From a virus, in IMG/VR virus record IMGVR_UViG_3300029899_000001, positions 1 to 27,554 of that record: DNA of 27,554 nt. The stretch is one strand, 5' to 3'. A program made the position numbers and the translations under genes. Of this stretch, positions 12,671 through 18,757 are shown one piece after another (the first letter of the stretch is position 1; each line of letters opens with the position of its first letter). Under the pieces are notes generated by a model. It worked only from the letters and a program-made list of their open reading frames with translations, ran no database searches and was not told the DNA's origin.

Positions 12671-12888
12671 ATCGTTTGGAGTTCAGGTAATAGCATCCAA
12701 TGGGTAATTTCTTTGTTTGTAAATAAAAGATATAATCTGCTTTGCCAGGAATATGTTACTGAATGATTTTCAGGATATACAACATAGGTATCACCTTTAC
12801 AAACTATCAATATATCCCTTCCATCCCTGGGGGCGTTTTCAATATCGGTTCGCCAGGGTAAATGAATAGATTTAGCTAGCTTGCTCAT
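12667..12888 (-). CDS. DUF551-like protein, paralogue 1 (73 aa)
   Basis: One of three copies here of a small domain with the order WRTDIENAPRDGRDILI, variable middle, then ITHWMLLPELQTI. This is the DUF551 layout (tryptophan start, DG turn, closing HWMPLPxxP), common in phages and of unknown function. In this copy the last motif has drifted (HWMLLPELQ). 4-base overlaps on both sides. Confidence 0.7.
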   Translation of the reverse strand: MSKLAKSIHLPWRTDIENAPRDGRDILIVCKGDTYVVYPENHSVTYSWQSRLYLLFTNKEITHWMLLPELQTI

Positions 12889-13130
12889 GTCGTTGGGAGT
12901 TCAGGTATTGGCATCCAGTACGCTATGTCATTGTTTCCAAATATTCCATATTCCACACTTCCCCATGTATAATAGTCTAACCCATCTAAGGGGTATACAA
13001 CATAATAATATCCATTGCAATCACTAATAAATATCTTTCTACCATCCCTCAGGGCATTCTCAATATCAGTTCGCCATGGGGAAACGGGTTTGGGCTGTTC
13101 GTTTAGCAACACTGTTTTTATTTTGCTCAT
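12885..13130 (-). CDS. DUF551-like protein, paralogue 2 (81 aa)
   Basis: Same domain as its neighbours: PVSPWRTDIENALRDGRKIF, a YYYVVYPLDG strand, and IAYWMPIPELPTT at the end. It has a 15-residue N-terminal extension (MSKIKTVLLNEQPKP). It overlaps 12667-12888 by 4 bases and begins one base from the stop of 13130-13402. Function of the DUF551 domain is unknown. Confidence 0.7.
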   Translation of the reverse strand: MSKIKTVLLNEQPKPVSPWRTDIENALRDGRKIFISDCNGYYYVVYPLDGLDYYTWGSVEYGIFGNNDIAYWMPIPELPTT

Positions 13131-13402
13131 TATGATAGGTGATCGATTTTGATTTGTTCAAGTATTTTTTTTAGTTCTATGTAAAACGCCTGTGGTAAAA
13201 AGGTTTTGCGTTTAAAACCTTCAATTAGAGTAACAACTTCATCCCACGTAATCTTTTCCGGCTCTGGCTCAGGCTTTTCAAGTTCAGCAATTATTTTTTC
13301 CAAATATCCTATAAAAAGTAGTACACTATCACCGTTACGATAGCTTAACCATATTTCTAAAGCGTTCTGGTAATCTTGTAATGTTAGTTTTATTTCTTTC
13401 AT
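13130..13402 (-). CDS. hypothetical protein (90 aa)
   Basis: Helical and acidic. It starts MKEIKLTLQDYQNALEIWLS, has a Pro-Glu linker (LEKPEPEPEKITWDEVV) and a C-terminal helical part (FYIELKKILEQIKIDHLS). The opening (KxTLxxYxxAL) is similar to that of its upstream neighbour MSELKLTLTEEHYRQLV, so they may share an N-terminal module. Not recognised. Confidence 0.55.
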   Translation of the reverse strand: MKEIKLTLQDYQNALEIWLSYRNGDSVLLFIGYLEKIIAELEKPEPEPEKITWDEVVTLIEGFKRKTFLPQAFYIELKKILEQIKIDHLS

Positions 13403-13776
13403 ATCGTTGGGAGTTCAGGTATTGGCATCCAGTGTGTTATTTCTCCATTTTTAAAGTAATATTTTTTGTTCTGCCAATCATTATTTTCTAAACCGATTGC
13501 AGGAAATACAACATAACAAAATTTATGGCAATCAATAATCAATATATCCCTTCCATCCCTCAGGGCATTCTCAATGTCTGTTCGCCATGGGGAAACGGGT
13601 TCGGTTTTCGTATCAGGCACATTAAAAGTTAAGGTCTGATAATTATTGTACGTATACTTATGAAATTTTCCTTGTTGATCAAATAAATTAACAAGGTTTT
13701 CAATTTCCCATTTAGAGAAACTGTTAACTAATTGTCGATAATGCTCTTCTGTCAATGTTAATTTTAACTCGCTCAT
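13399..13776 (-). CDS. DUF551-like protein with 60-residue N-terminal domain (125 aa)
   Basis: The C-terminal 65 residues repeat the local DUF551-like domain (WRTDIENALRDGRDILI, then ITHWMPIPELPTI). The N-terminal 60 residues (MSELKLTLTEEHYRQLVNSF onward) are an extra helical domain absent from the other two copies, so this is a fusion or the parent from which the shorter copies were trimmed. It is second in the operon, 4-base overlaps on both sides. Confidence 0.7.
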   Translation of the reverse strand: MSELKLTLTEEHYRQLVNSFSKWEIENLVNLFDQQGKFHKYTYNNYQTLTFNVPDTKTEPVSPWRTDIENALRDGRDILIIDCHKFCYVVFPAIGLENNDWQNKKYYFKNGEITHWMPIPELPTI

Positions 13777-13883
13777 AGGTTATAAGTTGAATGTATAATG
13801 ATTTTAATTATGATCAGAAGCAAAAATGCAAATGCCAAGTACCTCAATATGGTTATTTCCCGTTTAAGATCGTGGTTGCTCAT
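13773..13883 (-). CDS. 36-aa membrane miniprotein, first gene of operon
   Basis: Short frame from ATG 13883 to TGA 13773, overlapping the next start by 4 bases. The product is MSNHDLKREITILRYLAFAF then LLLIIIKIIIHSTYNL: a polar head and one hydrophobic helix of about 20 residues. It is the first gene after the -7 element at 13927-13934. Function unknown. Confidence 0.55.
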   Translation of the reverse strand: MSNHDLKREITILRYLAFAFLLLIIIKIIIHSTYNL

Positions 13884-13926
13884 AGGGTGTTTACTACTCT
13901 AGCTTTATAACTAACTATACAGTAAA

Positions 13927-13934
13927 CAAATATA
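13927..13934 (-). promoter_or_regulatory. -7 element (TATATTTG) for the 9324-13883 operon
   Basis: A perfect TAnnTTTG on the minus strand, 44 bases upstream of the first gene of the operon (ATG 13883). RNA would start near 13920, leaving a leader of about 37 bases. No TTTG at ideal spacing. Confidence 0.45.
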
Positions 13935-14354
13935 CACATATAAGTACAGAATCAGCCATAAATCATAGCTCATTGTGTAATAATTTTATAGTATAATTAG
14001 TACAAATTGAGCCATAAATAGGTATGTATTGAGCCAATTCCCCAGTTTTTTCGGCTTACAAACATTGTGCCACTAATATAGGTTACAAACAACCAGTAGT
14101 AACAGTAGTTTTACACAAATAGTTTACGGCTTATTTTAAAGCGATCTAACGAACGATAATATCCTGACCACATAAGTATATGGATTTAGTATTTTGATGG
14201 CTTAGACGTAAGATAAATAGGCAAGGCTTGAAAGCTACAGCCCTGATACGATAGTAATACGATAGTGTGACTACCAGGATAAGGAAGTAAGACTGTAATA
14301 TGACTAGGATGTACTGTATATTGGTTGGAAGGGCAAAAAAAAATTGTAAAAATT

Positions 14355-14403
14355 TTAACATGAGTGCCTAAACATGTTAAGGGAATGGGAAAAGGTTAAC
14401 ATG
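14355..14403. repeat. three TTAACATG half-sites
   Basis: TTAACATG at 14355-14362 and 14396-14403, and its complement CATGTTAA at 14373-14380. Spacing and mixed orientation resemble a multi-site operator at the edge of the G-rich island. Confidence 0.45.
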
Positions 14404-14414
14404 AAGAAAAAGTT

Positions 14415-14436
14415 GGGTGGGTAGGAGGTGAGAGGG
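14415..14436 (+). other. potential G-quadruplex motif
   Basis: The plus strand reads GGGTGGGTAGGAGG then TGAGAGGG: five G-tracts of 2-3 with short loops, enough for a two-tetrad quadruplex (four GGG tracts are not present). It is next to a GC hairpin in an otherwise AT-rich genome. Formation in vivo is not shown. Confidence 0.45.
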
Positions 14437-14438
14437 TT

Positions 14439-14474
14439 ACCCCGGCCGGCTGCGACTGCCGGGTGGCGTGGGGT
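14439..14474. other. GC-rich hairpin
   Basis: Outer ACCCC (14439-14443) and GGGGT (14470-14474) enclose CCCGGC (14441-14446) pairing with GCCGGG (14458-14463), or alternatively CCGGC/GCCGG with a 7-base loop. TTTT follows on the plus strand, so it could act as a terminator, but no plus-strand gene precedes it. It includes the 10-mer GGTGGCGTGG (14462-14471) that also forms the stem of the tRNA-like element. Confidence 0.5.
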
Positions 14475-14739
14475 TTTGAACTTTACAACCGGGTGGTCTG
14501 AATTGCGGACTGCAAGGGGAGAATGAGATGGTTCAAAGGTTTAGGGTTATTTATGGGTTGATTGGGCAAATGGAGAAACGAATGATGGTTGTTAGGGTTG
14601 TGGTATGGTCATGGGTTGATTGATGTTTGAAAACAAATAATGCCCACAGCACCATATAAACGAAAATATATATATGAGTTTTAATCTAATCGCTGAGAAT
14701 CGGCTGTACGAAAGTGAACCGCATAATTATCCGTACGAT

Positions 14740-14973
14740 CTATTCTCGCATCAACCTCAGCTTAGTTATATGATATTCCTGTTCGAGTTTAGCAAGTTTG
14801 GCCTCCTTTGTGGCCTGCTTCTTTGCCCTTGTTGTAACGGCTTTTGTTGCTGCAGTTCTAGCCTTGATACATAGCAGGCAGTTCTTACTGTACCCGCAAG
14901 TATTGGTAAGGTTGTAGTGTTTAAACTGATCAAGTTCTTTGAACTTTGCGCAGGTGTTACATTTTTTAGTCAT
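14740..14973 (-). CDS. small zinc-ribbon-like protein (77 aa)
   Basis: Four cysteines in pairs, CNTC (5-8) and CLLC (32-35), with the frequent phage spacing CxxCxxFKxLxxFxxH, then a second CxxC. The C-terminal half is Ala/Lys-rich helix (TKAVTTRAKKQATKEAKLAK). The N-terminal layout is shared with many short HNH-associated and phage zinc-finger proteins; there is no HNH motif, so DNA or RNA binding is the safest inference. It is the only gene inside the gene-poor 13.9-15.5 kb region. The start at 14973 agrees with a promoter whose RNA start falls at that base. Confidence 0.75.
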   Translation of the reverse strand: MTKKCNTCAKFKELDQFKHYNLTNTCGYSKNCLLCIKARTAATKAVTTRAKKQATKEAKLAKLEQEYHITKLRLMRE

Positions 14974-15526
14974 GCTGCAAAGGTAACATTCTCGATATAT
15001 TAATACAAGTTGTTGTCATAATACGGTTTTTAACCGCATATTATTCGATTTAGGCCGTAATCCAGACGGCTTTATCTTTGGCACGATGATTGATATGGGA
15101 TTTATTTCTACAGTATGGGTAATATCGGGATAATGGGGTATTGCTTCAGGACTGCATTACATTCGATTTAAGACACGTTGTACCTTTTTGATGTATTGGT
15201 ATGACTTTTTAATTTAGATTCGTTAGAAGTAGGCTGAGGCGGTCACCTAGCCTATCCCTTGTTGTTTTCTATTCCTATCCCATTTCAACCCCCTTAGAAT
15301 CGGCTGTAGCATAATATTAAGCCCTTAGTACGGTATATATTAATCTCACAATACTTAATTCCGTCTATAATATTTATTTACGGCCTATACCTATCGTTTT
15401 GGCTTATTACATCTTTGGGTATCTAGTTACTACCTGACTATTATAATTATTCGTTGTTTCTGTACGCCTTTGGCATGGTTATAGATATATACATAGCATA
15501 TCTGTTTAACCTTTAATCTTATTCTT
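14974..15526. other. 553-base intergenic region with hairpins, upstream of the plus-strand operon
   Basis: No gene seen. It contains CGGTT/AACCG around TTT (about 15024-15036), GCCGT/ACGGC around a 7-base loop (15053-15069), a longer hairpin TAGGCT with AGG/CCT inside and AGCCTA (about 15230-15254), and AGAATCGGCTGTA at 15296-15308, an exact copy of 14696-14708. The words CGGCC, CGGCT and ATTCGATTTA recur. A TATCTTTG at 15073-15080 is a possible plus-strand -7 element far upstream. The region presumably drives the operon that starts at 15527. Confidence 0.45.
14978..15008 (-). promoter_or_regulatory. promoter of the zinc-ribbon gene (TTG-N20-TACCTTTG)
   Basis: On the minus strand TTG (15008-15006), 20 bases, TACCTTTG (14985-14978), then GCAGC and ATG 14973. 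RNA start is predicted at or next to the start codon: leaderless. Confidence 0.6.
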
Positions 15527-15760
15527 ATGACTACTTTTATCTTTCACCAATATCCACCAATAGACCTTTTTAAATGCCATGAATTATCAGATGGTGCTTT
15601 TAAAGTAGCTCTTAAAATCTATAAGAGACTTCATTTTAATTCTAAATTCACTAAAAATACAATAGTTATGGATAGAATGATCTCAAATGGCTGTAGCTAC
15701 GATATTAACGGTAGTCATGTAGTTATTAATAATGGTGATCTAATAATTATATCTCAGTAG
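15527..15760 (+). CDS. hypothetical protein (77 aa), first gene of the early operon
   Basis: Starts MTTFIFHQYPPIDLFKCHEL, then a basic helix (FKVALKIYKRLHFNSKFTKN) and a beta-rich tail ending LIIISQ. Not recognised. The AACCTTTAA leader ends 10 bases before the ATG, as in three other genes of the operon, which fixes the start. Confidence 0.6.
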   Translation: MTTFIFHQYPPIDLFKCHELSDGAFKVALKIYKRLHFNSKFTKNTIVMDRMISNGCSYDINGSHVVINNGDLIIISQ

Positions 15761-15822
15761 GCAAGTAAACTAATTTAGGCTATCAAGCCCCTCCAAAATT
15801 TTCAACCTTTAATCTTAAACTC

Positions 15823-16137
15823 ATGACAACTAAAAAACCTGTTTTCTTTGCAAATTGGAATAACAAAGAACATACGAACGATATTTATTCTTGTACAATG
15901 TTAGGTATATATGAGCATGTAGATACTTACTTTAGAATTACTGACCTTGAATTTGATGAATTAAGTTTAGAGTTAAAAAAAGATTATCAATACTATAACG
16001 AAGCAGAGATTTATTCAGCAATACCTGAAAAAAATGATATTGTTTATTTTGAAACTGAAATAGATGCGCTTTATTATTTAAACATACAAATAAATAGAAC
16101 AGACTTTTCAACTATTAAGCCCCTCCCAAAATTTTAA
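15823..16137 (+). CDS. hypothetical acidic protein (104 aa)
   Basis: Soluble, acidic (LEFDELSLELKKDYQYYNEA) with many aromatics. It starts MTTKKPVFFANWNNKEHTND. The last eight residues TIKPLPKF are encoded by the dispersed intergenic element, so the reading frame has run into it or captured it. Acidic early phage proteins are often inhibitors of host enzymes, but no family is recognised. Confidence 0.6.
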   Translation: MTTKKPVFFANWNNKEHTNDIYSCTMLGIYEHVDTYFRITDLEFDELSLELKKDYQYYNEAEIYSAIPEKNDIVYFETEIDALYYLNIQINRTDFSTIKPLPKF

Positions 16138-16155
16138 CCTTTAAACCTTACTAAA

Positions 16156-16392
16156 ATGACAAAAAAAGAAGTTATCGTAAACAACAAAGCTGAACTTCAA
16201 AATACTTTATCTAAAATTGTAACTGTTGCTAAAAGCATGGAAAGTTCAATGGAATCACTAAATATTGATAGTAGCAAAAACGATATAGAAAGCACTATCG
16301 AATATATGGTAAGTATGGTATCAATATTAAATAAATGGTCTGAGTTTACAAAAATTGATGTTCAGAGATTATCCGAAGCATTTGACTTTTAA
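16156..16392 (+). CDS. hypothetical helical protein (78 aa)
   Basis: Almost all helix. It starts MTKKEVIVNNKAELQNTLSK, then ESSMESLNIDSSKNDIESTI, and ends VQRLSEAFDF. It has the same length and plan as the protein at 17310-17549 (long helix, short Ser/Asn-rich turn, helix, closing DIKTLSD/DVQRLSE motif), so they are probable paralogues. The AACCTTTAA leader ends 11 bases before the start. Confidence 0.6.
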   Translation: MTKKEVIVNNKAELQNTLSKIVTVAKSMESSMESLNIDSSKNDIESTIEYMVSMVSILNKWSEFTKIDVQRLSEAFDF

Positions 16393-16417
16393 ACTAATTT
16401 AAGCTATTAAGCCCCTC

Positions 16418-16447
16418 CCAAAATTGCCCTTTAAATAGGGATTTTGG
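16418..16447 (+). ncRNA. intergenic hairpin, copy 1
   Basis: CCAAAAT pairs with ATTTTGG, and inside it CCCT pairs with AGGG around TTAAAT, with a TG bulge. The second copy at 19731-19764 keeps the inner stem and changes both outer arms together. It follows the gene at 16156-16392 and precedes that at 16468. Confidence 0.6.
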
Positions 16448-16467
16448 CAGTATAAACCAAACCTATT

Positions 16468-16668
16468 ATGACTACTCCTAAAACACTTAAATCGGCAATT
16501 TCAAACGGTTATATTATCGAAAAAATCCAATATGCTAATACTCCTAAATGTAGGGTTGACTTAAAACCGCGTTTTTATAGTCCTGGAATGGCAGCCTATT
16601 TATCTTTTTGGATTAATACAAAGTTTGTGGCTAGGAATTACCCTAATACATTTAATAGGTATAAATAA
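16468..16668 (+). CDS. hypothetical basic protein (66 aa)
   Basis: Starts MTTPKTLKSAISNGYIIEKI; basic and aromatic towards the end (ARNYPNTFNRYK). Not recognised. It follows the first covarying hairpin and precedes the first 45-bp promoter copy, so it is probably the last gene of its transcription unit. Confidence 0.55.
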   Translation: MTTPKTLKSAISNGYIIEKIQYANTPKCRVDLKPRFYSPGMAAYLSFWINTKFVARNYPNTFNRYK

Positions 16669-16686
16669 TTAACTTATATCCGTACT

Positions 16687-16731
16687 AATTGGCACTATAT
16701 TTGCTTTTATAATAGTAATATATTACTACAC
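16687..16731 (+). promoter_or_regulatory. 45-bp promoter/operator, copy 1, with perfect 16-bp palindrome
   Basis: Contains AATTGGCA, TATATTTG (-7 type, 16696-16703) and the perfect palindrome TAGTAATATATTACTA (16713-16728). The palindrome starts about where RNA would start, so a bound protein would block initiation. 39 of 45 bases match the copy at 18756-18800. It drives the gene at 16765 with a leader of about 55 bases. Confidence 0.65.
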
Positions 16732-16764
16732 AAACACAAACATTTAACTCTAAAAACTAAGAAC

Positions 16765-17124
16765 ATGAAACTTTCAAAATTAGGCCAAAAACTAAGTGAT
16801 GCAGGTATTGAAATAGTATTTGATGCACTACAGGAAGAACAATCTTTAATATTCGATATGTACTCAGAGCAGGAAGCTATCGATTATGTAACTGAGCAAT
16901 ATAACGACGGCAATGAAGCTGCATGGTTCTGCGCAAGCGTAAAACTTGAATTTGACGGGATTGAATCAGATACCGAATATTTAGGTTGCTGTTCTTACAC
17001 TTCATTTGATGAGTTTACAGGTAGTAATAACGATTCCTTTGATAGTATGCTTCTTACCTGTTACAAGAGCCTAAAAGCAACCTTTGCAGTACCTAGACTA
17101 GAACTTCCATTAATTACATTTTAA
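16765..17124 (+). CDS. strongly acidic protein (119 aa), possible DNA mimic
   Basis: About 22 Asp/Glu against 7 Lys/Arg, spread along the chain (EEQSLIFDMYSEQEAIDYVT, then LEFDGIESDTEYLG, then FDEFTGSNNDSFDSM). Such charge is typical of phage proteins that mimic DNA. It lies in the same operon as ArdA, two genes upstream, and has its own promoter/operator copy. No known anti-defence family is recognised, so DNA mimicry is inference. A CC pair in the middle (LGCCSY) could be structural. Confidence 0.65.
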   Translation: MKLSKLGQKLSDAGIEIVFDALQEEQSLIFDMYSEQEAIDYVTEQYNDGNEAAWFCASVKLEFDGIESDTEYLGCCSYTSFDEFTGSNNDSFDSMLLTCYKSLKATFAVPRLELPLITF

Positions 17125-17148
17125 CCTTTAACTCTAAAATCTATAACC

Positions 17149-17265
17149 ATGAAAACATTAAACTTTATTCGTACATTACTAATAGGAGTATCAGCAATAG
17201 CAAGTATTATATTTATTGTTGATGTTATTCTGTTTGTTGCAAAACATTGGACTAACTCTATTTAA
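17149..17265 (+). CDS. 38-aa membrane miniprotein
   Basis: Short frame from ATG 17149 to TAA 17263-17265. The product starts MKTLNFIRTLLIGVSAIASI and continues IFIVDVILFVAKHWTNSI: one or two hydrophobic segments and short polar ends. It has the AACCTTTAA leader and is followed by the dispersed intergenic element, which marks it as a normal gene of the operon. Confidence 0.6.
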   Translation: MKTLNFIRTLLIGVSAIASIIFIVDVILFVAKHWTNSI

Positions 17266-17309
17266 GCTATTAAGCCGAATTAAAAAACTAACCTTTAAAA
17301 CTTAAAAAC

Positions 17310-17549
17310 ATGGAAACTACAAAAGTTAAAAAATTCGATTATAAAGATGCCAAAGATAATATTTCTAAGGGATTGGATTATTTGTCAATGATAATATCTG
17401 CTATTAACTACACTAATGATAATATTGATAATTGTAGCTCTCAATCATATATCAATACTTTACTTAGTAATACAGATGATATTATAAAGTATGCTGCATT
17501 TCTTAAATACGATATTAAAACGCTATCTGATTCAGTCAGAAATAAATAA
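17310..17549 (+). CDS. hypothetical helical protein (79 aa)
   Basis: Starts METTKVKKFDYKDAKDNISK; helical, with an Asn/Ser-rich turn (DNIDNCSSQSYINTLL) and DIKTLSDSVRNK at the end. Same plan as the 78-residue protein at 16156-16392. The AACCTTTAA leader ends 11 bases before the start. Function unknown. Confidence 0.6.
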   Translation: METTKVKKFDYKDAKDNISKGLDYLSMIISAINYTNDNIDNCSSQSYINTLLSNTDDIIKYAAFLKYDIKTLSDSVRNK

Positions 17550-17604
17550 TTTAAACTATTAAGCCGAATCAAAAAATCTCAAACAATACTAAAAACCAAA
17601 TATC

Positions 17605-18111
17605 ATGACAAACACTGAAACAGTACCCGCAATCTACGTAGGAACCTACGCAAAGTATAACAACGGTTCAATAAATGGTGCTTGGCTAAAACTTACTGAC
17701 TATGCTGATTCAAAAGAATTTTATGAAGCATGTAAAGAACTTCATGAAGATGAAATAGACCCTGAGTATATGTTTCAGGACTATGAGGGTTTTCCGGAAT
17801 CATTATATAGCGAATCAGGAAACATAGATGAAATATACCAATACTTAGATTTTATAAATGATAACAGTATTGATGCAGCTGCTTTTGAATCGTATATGAG
17901 TTTGGGTAATGATTTAGAATATGCAATCAAAAATTTTGATGAAGCATATCAGGGCAAATGGGATAGCGAACGTATATTTTGTGAATATTTATTTGATGAA
18001 ACTAATGAAATTCCCTCTCATTTAACTAGTTATATCGATTACGAAAGAGTATCAAGAGATTATATGTATGATCATACTTTTGTAGACGGTTATATGTTTA
18101 GAGATGTATAA
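17605..18111 (+). CDS. ardA: antirestriction protein ArdA
   Basis: A DNA-mimic protein that occupies the DNA-binding cleft of type I restriction-modification enzymes and so protects incoming phage DNA. The 168-residue length is normal. Family landmarks in order: PAIYVGTYAKYNNGSINGAW (8-27), DYEGFP (59-64), FDEAYQGKWDS (111-121), YIDYERVSRDYM (143-154), closing FRDV. The protein is very acidic throughout, as needed for a double-stranded DNA mimic. It is part of the plus-strand operon of small genes and follows a dispersed intergenic element. ArdA does not act on type II enzymes; the orphan methyltransferase at 481-1305 may cover that side. Confidence 0.93.
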   Translation: MTNTETVPAIYVGTYAKYNNGSINGAWLKLTDYADSKEFYEACKELHEDEIDPEYMFQDYEGFPESLYSESGNIDEIYQYLDFINDNSIDAAAFESYMSLGNDLEYAIKNFDEAYQGKWDSERIFCEYLFDETNEIPSHLTSYIDYERVSRDYMYDHTFVDGYMFRDV

Positions 18112-18170
18112 ACCTTTTTAACTTACCTATTACGGCCAGAAAGGGCATTTTAGGGTAAAAACCAAATATT

Positions 18171-18353
18171 ATGACAAATCAACAAAATGAAATTTTATTA
18201 CGATCGGCAATAATTATTGCGGATAGGCATTTAAGATGTAACAGCGAAACGGCTAAAACTGCGAGTAAACGTGCCTTACAAACTTTATGTAACGGCAATA
18301 TGCTAATGTTTGCATCTGCAATGAGTATAGCACAATCAAAATATAAATTATAA
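18171..18353 (+). CDS. hypothetical protein (60 aa)
   Basis: Helical, mildly basic. It starts MTNQQNEILLRSAIIIADRH and contains TAKTASKRALQTLC. Not recognised. It lies 59 bases after ArdA and 4 bases before the next gene. The leader AAAAACCAAATATT before the ATG resembles that of ArdA. Confidence 0.55.
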   Translation: MTNQQNEILLRSAIIIADRHLRCNSETAKTASKRALQTLCNGNMLMFASAMSIAQSKYKL

Positions 18354-18357
18354 GATC

Positions 18358-18570
18358 ATGGATATTAAATTTACGGATTATAGTAAAAATCCCAAACCGT
18401 CTAAAATTCAAGTAGTACGAAATTCAATAGAAGCAGTTGCTCAGCAATTAGAATTGTTGTATAACTCAGGTCAACTTTCAGATGAAAGAATCAGATCAGA
18501 AAAATTAATGGAACAAATTAAAGAATTAGAATTGGCAGCCAAATCATACATTAAATATTTAAAAAACTAA
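18358..18570 (+). CDS. hypothetical coiled-coil protein (70 aa)
   Basis: Starts MDIKFTDYSKNPKPSKIQVV, then a long charged helix (EAVAQQLELLYNSGQ, then SEKLMEQIKELELAAKSYIK) likely to form a coiled coil. It begins 4 bases after the previous stop and ends 4 bases before the next start. Function unknown. Confidence 0.55.
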   Translation: MDIKFTDYSKNPKPSKIQVVRNSIEAVAQQLELLYNSGQLSDERIRSEKLMEQIKELELAAKSYIKYLKN

Positions 18571-18574
18571 GAAC

Positions 18575-18757
18575 ATGAAAAATATAGAAATATTAAACAA
18601 CCAGGCCAAAAGTAAAAGGCTAAACAAGTACAAAAGTAGCAGATCAACGCAATCAACTAAGTACCCTATCAATAGGATATACGATTTTAACGTATGGATG
18701 GCATACATAAATGAACAGGTTATAATTAATTCATTTAATCATTCTGGTTCGTTATAA
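18575..18757 (+). CDS. hypothetical basic protein (60 aa)
   Basis: Lys/Arg-rich first half (NNQAKSKRLNKYKSSRSTQS), then a hydrophobic, aromatic half (IYDFNVWMAYINEQVIINSF). Nucleic-acid binding is possible from charge alone. It is the last gene before the second 45-bp promoter copy. Not recognised. Confidence 0.5.
   Translation: MKNIEILNNQAKSKRLNKYKSSRSTQSTKYPINRIYDFNVWMAYINEQVIINSFNHSGSL

Larger units (their letters stand above)
13884..14739. other. 856-base intergenic region with G-rich island
   Basis: No convincing gene. From 13884 to 14340 it is AT-rich and has the promoter of the minus-strand operon, repeated GAGCCA words (near 13954, 14009, 14031), and an 11-base tandem repeat of ATACGATAGT (14246-14267). 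From about 14340 to 14640 the plus strand is unusually G-rich, with TTAACATG half-sites, a quadruplex motif, a GC hairpin and imperfect repeats of TTAGGGTT plus ATGGGTTGATTG (14541-14564, 14592-14622). It divides the two main divergent operons, so an origin, packaging site or regulatory RNA is possible. Confidence 0.5.
15508..17298 (+). repeat. dispersed leader motif AACCTTTAA before five small genes
   Basis: AACCTTTAA occurs at 15508-15516, 15804-15812, 16136-16144, 17123-17131 and 17290-17298. In four of the five it lies 10-11 bases before the start codon (15527, 15823, 16156, 17310); before 17149 the distance is 17. The constant spacing suggests a translation or transcription start signal particular to this operon. 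Confidence 0.65.
15780..17576 (+). repeat. dispersed intergenic element CTATTAAGCC (five copies)
   Basis: Copies begin at 15780, 16112, 16404, 17267 and 17556. Three continue with CCCTCC and AAAATT (15780, 16112, 16404), two with GAAT and an A-run (17267, 17556). They usually lie between the stop of one gene and the AACCTTTAA leader of the next. The copy at 16112 is also translated as the C terminus of a protein (TIKPLPKF). See findings for interpretation. Confidence 0.7.

Noticed and set aside
14146-14361. 71-residue minus-strand frame at the edge of the G-rich island
   Set aside because: No leader or promoter signal at its start and no coupling to neighbours; hydrophobic composition follows from reading AT-rich DNA, and the upstream bases are the G-rich island. 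Not called as a gene.
14541-14622. telomere-like TTAGGGTT repeats
   Set aside because: Only two imperfect, widely spaced copies; no array, so no telomere function can be claimed.
14674-14874. 66-residue plus-strand frame ending in a cysteine run
   Set aside because: It overlaps the minus-strand zinc-ribbon gene, which has paired CxxC motifs and a matching promoter. The cysteine run is the reverse reading of Lys/Ala codons.
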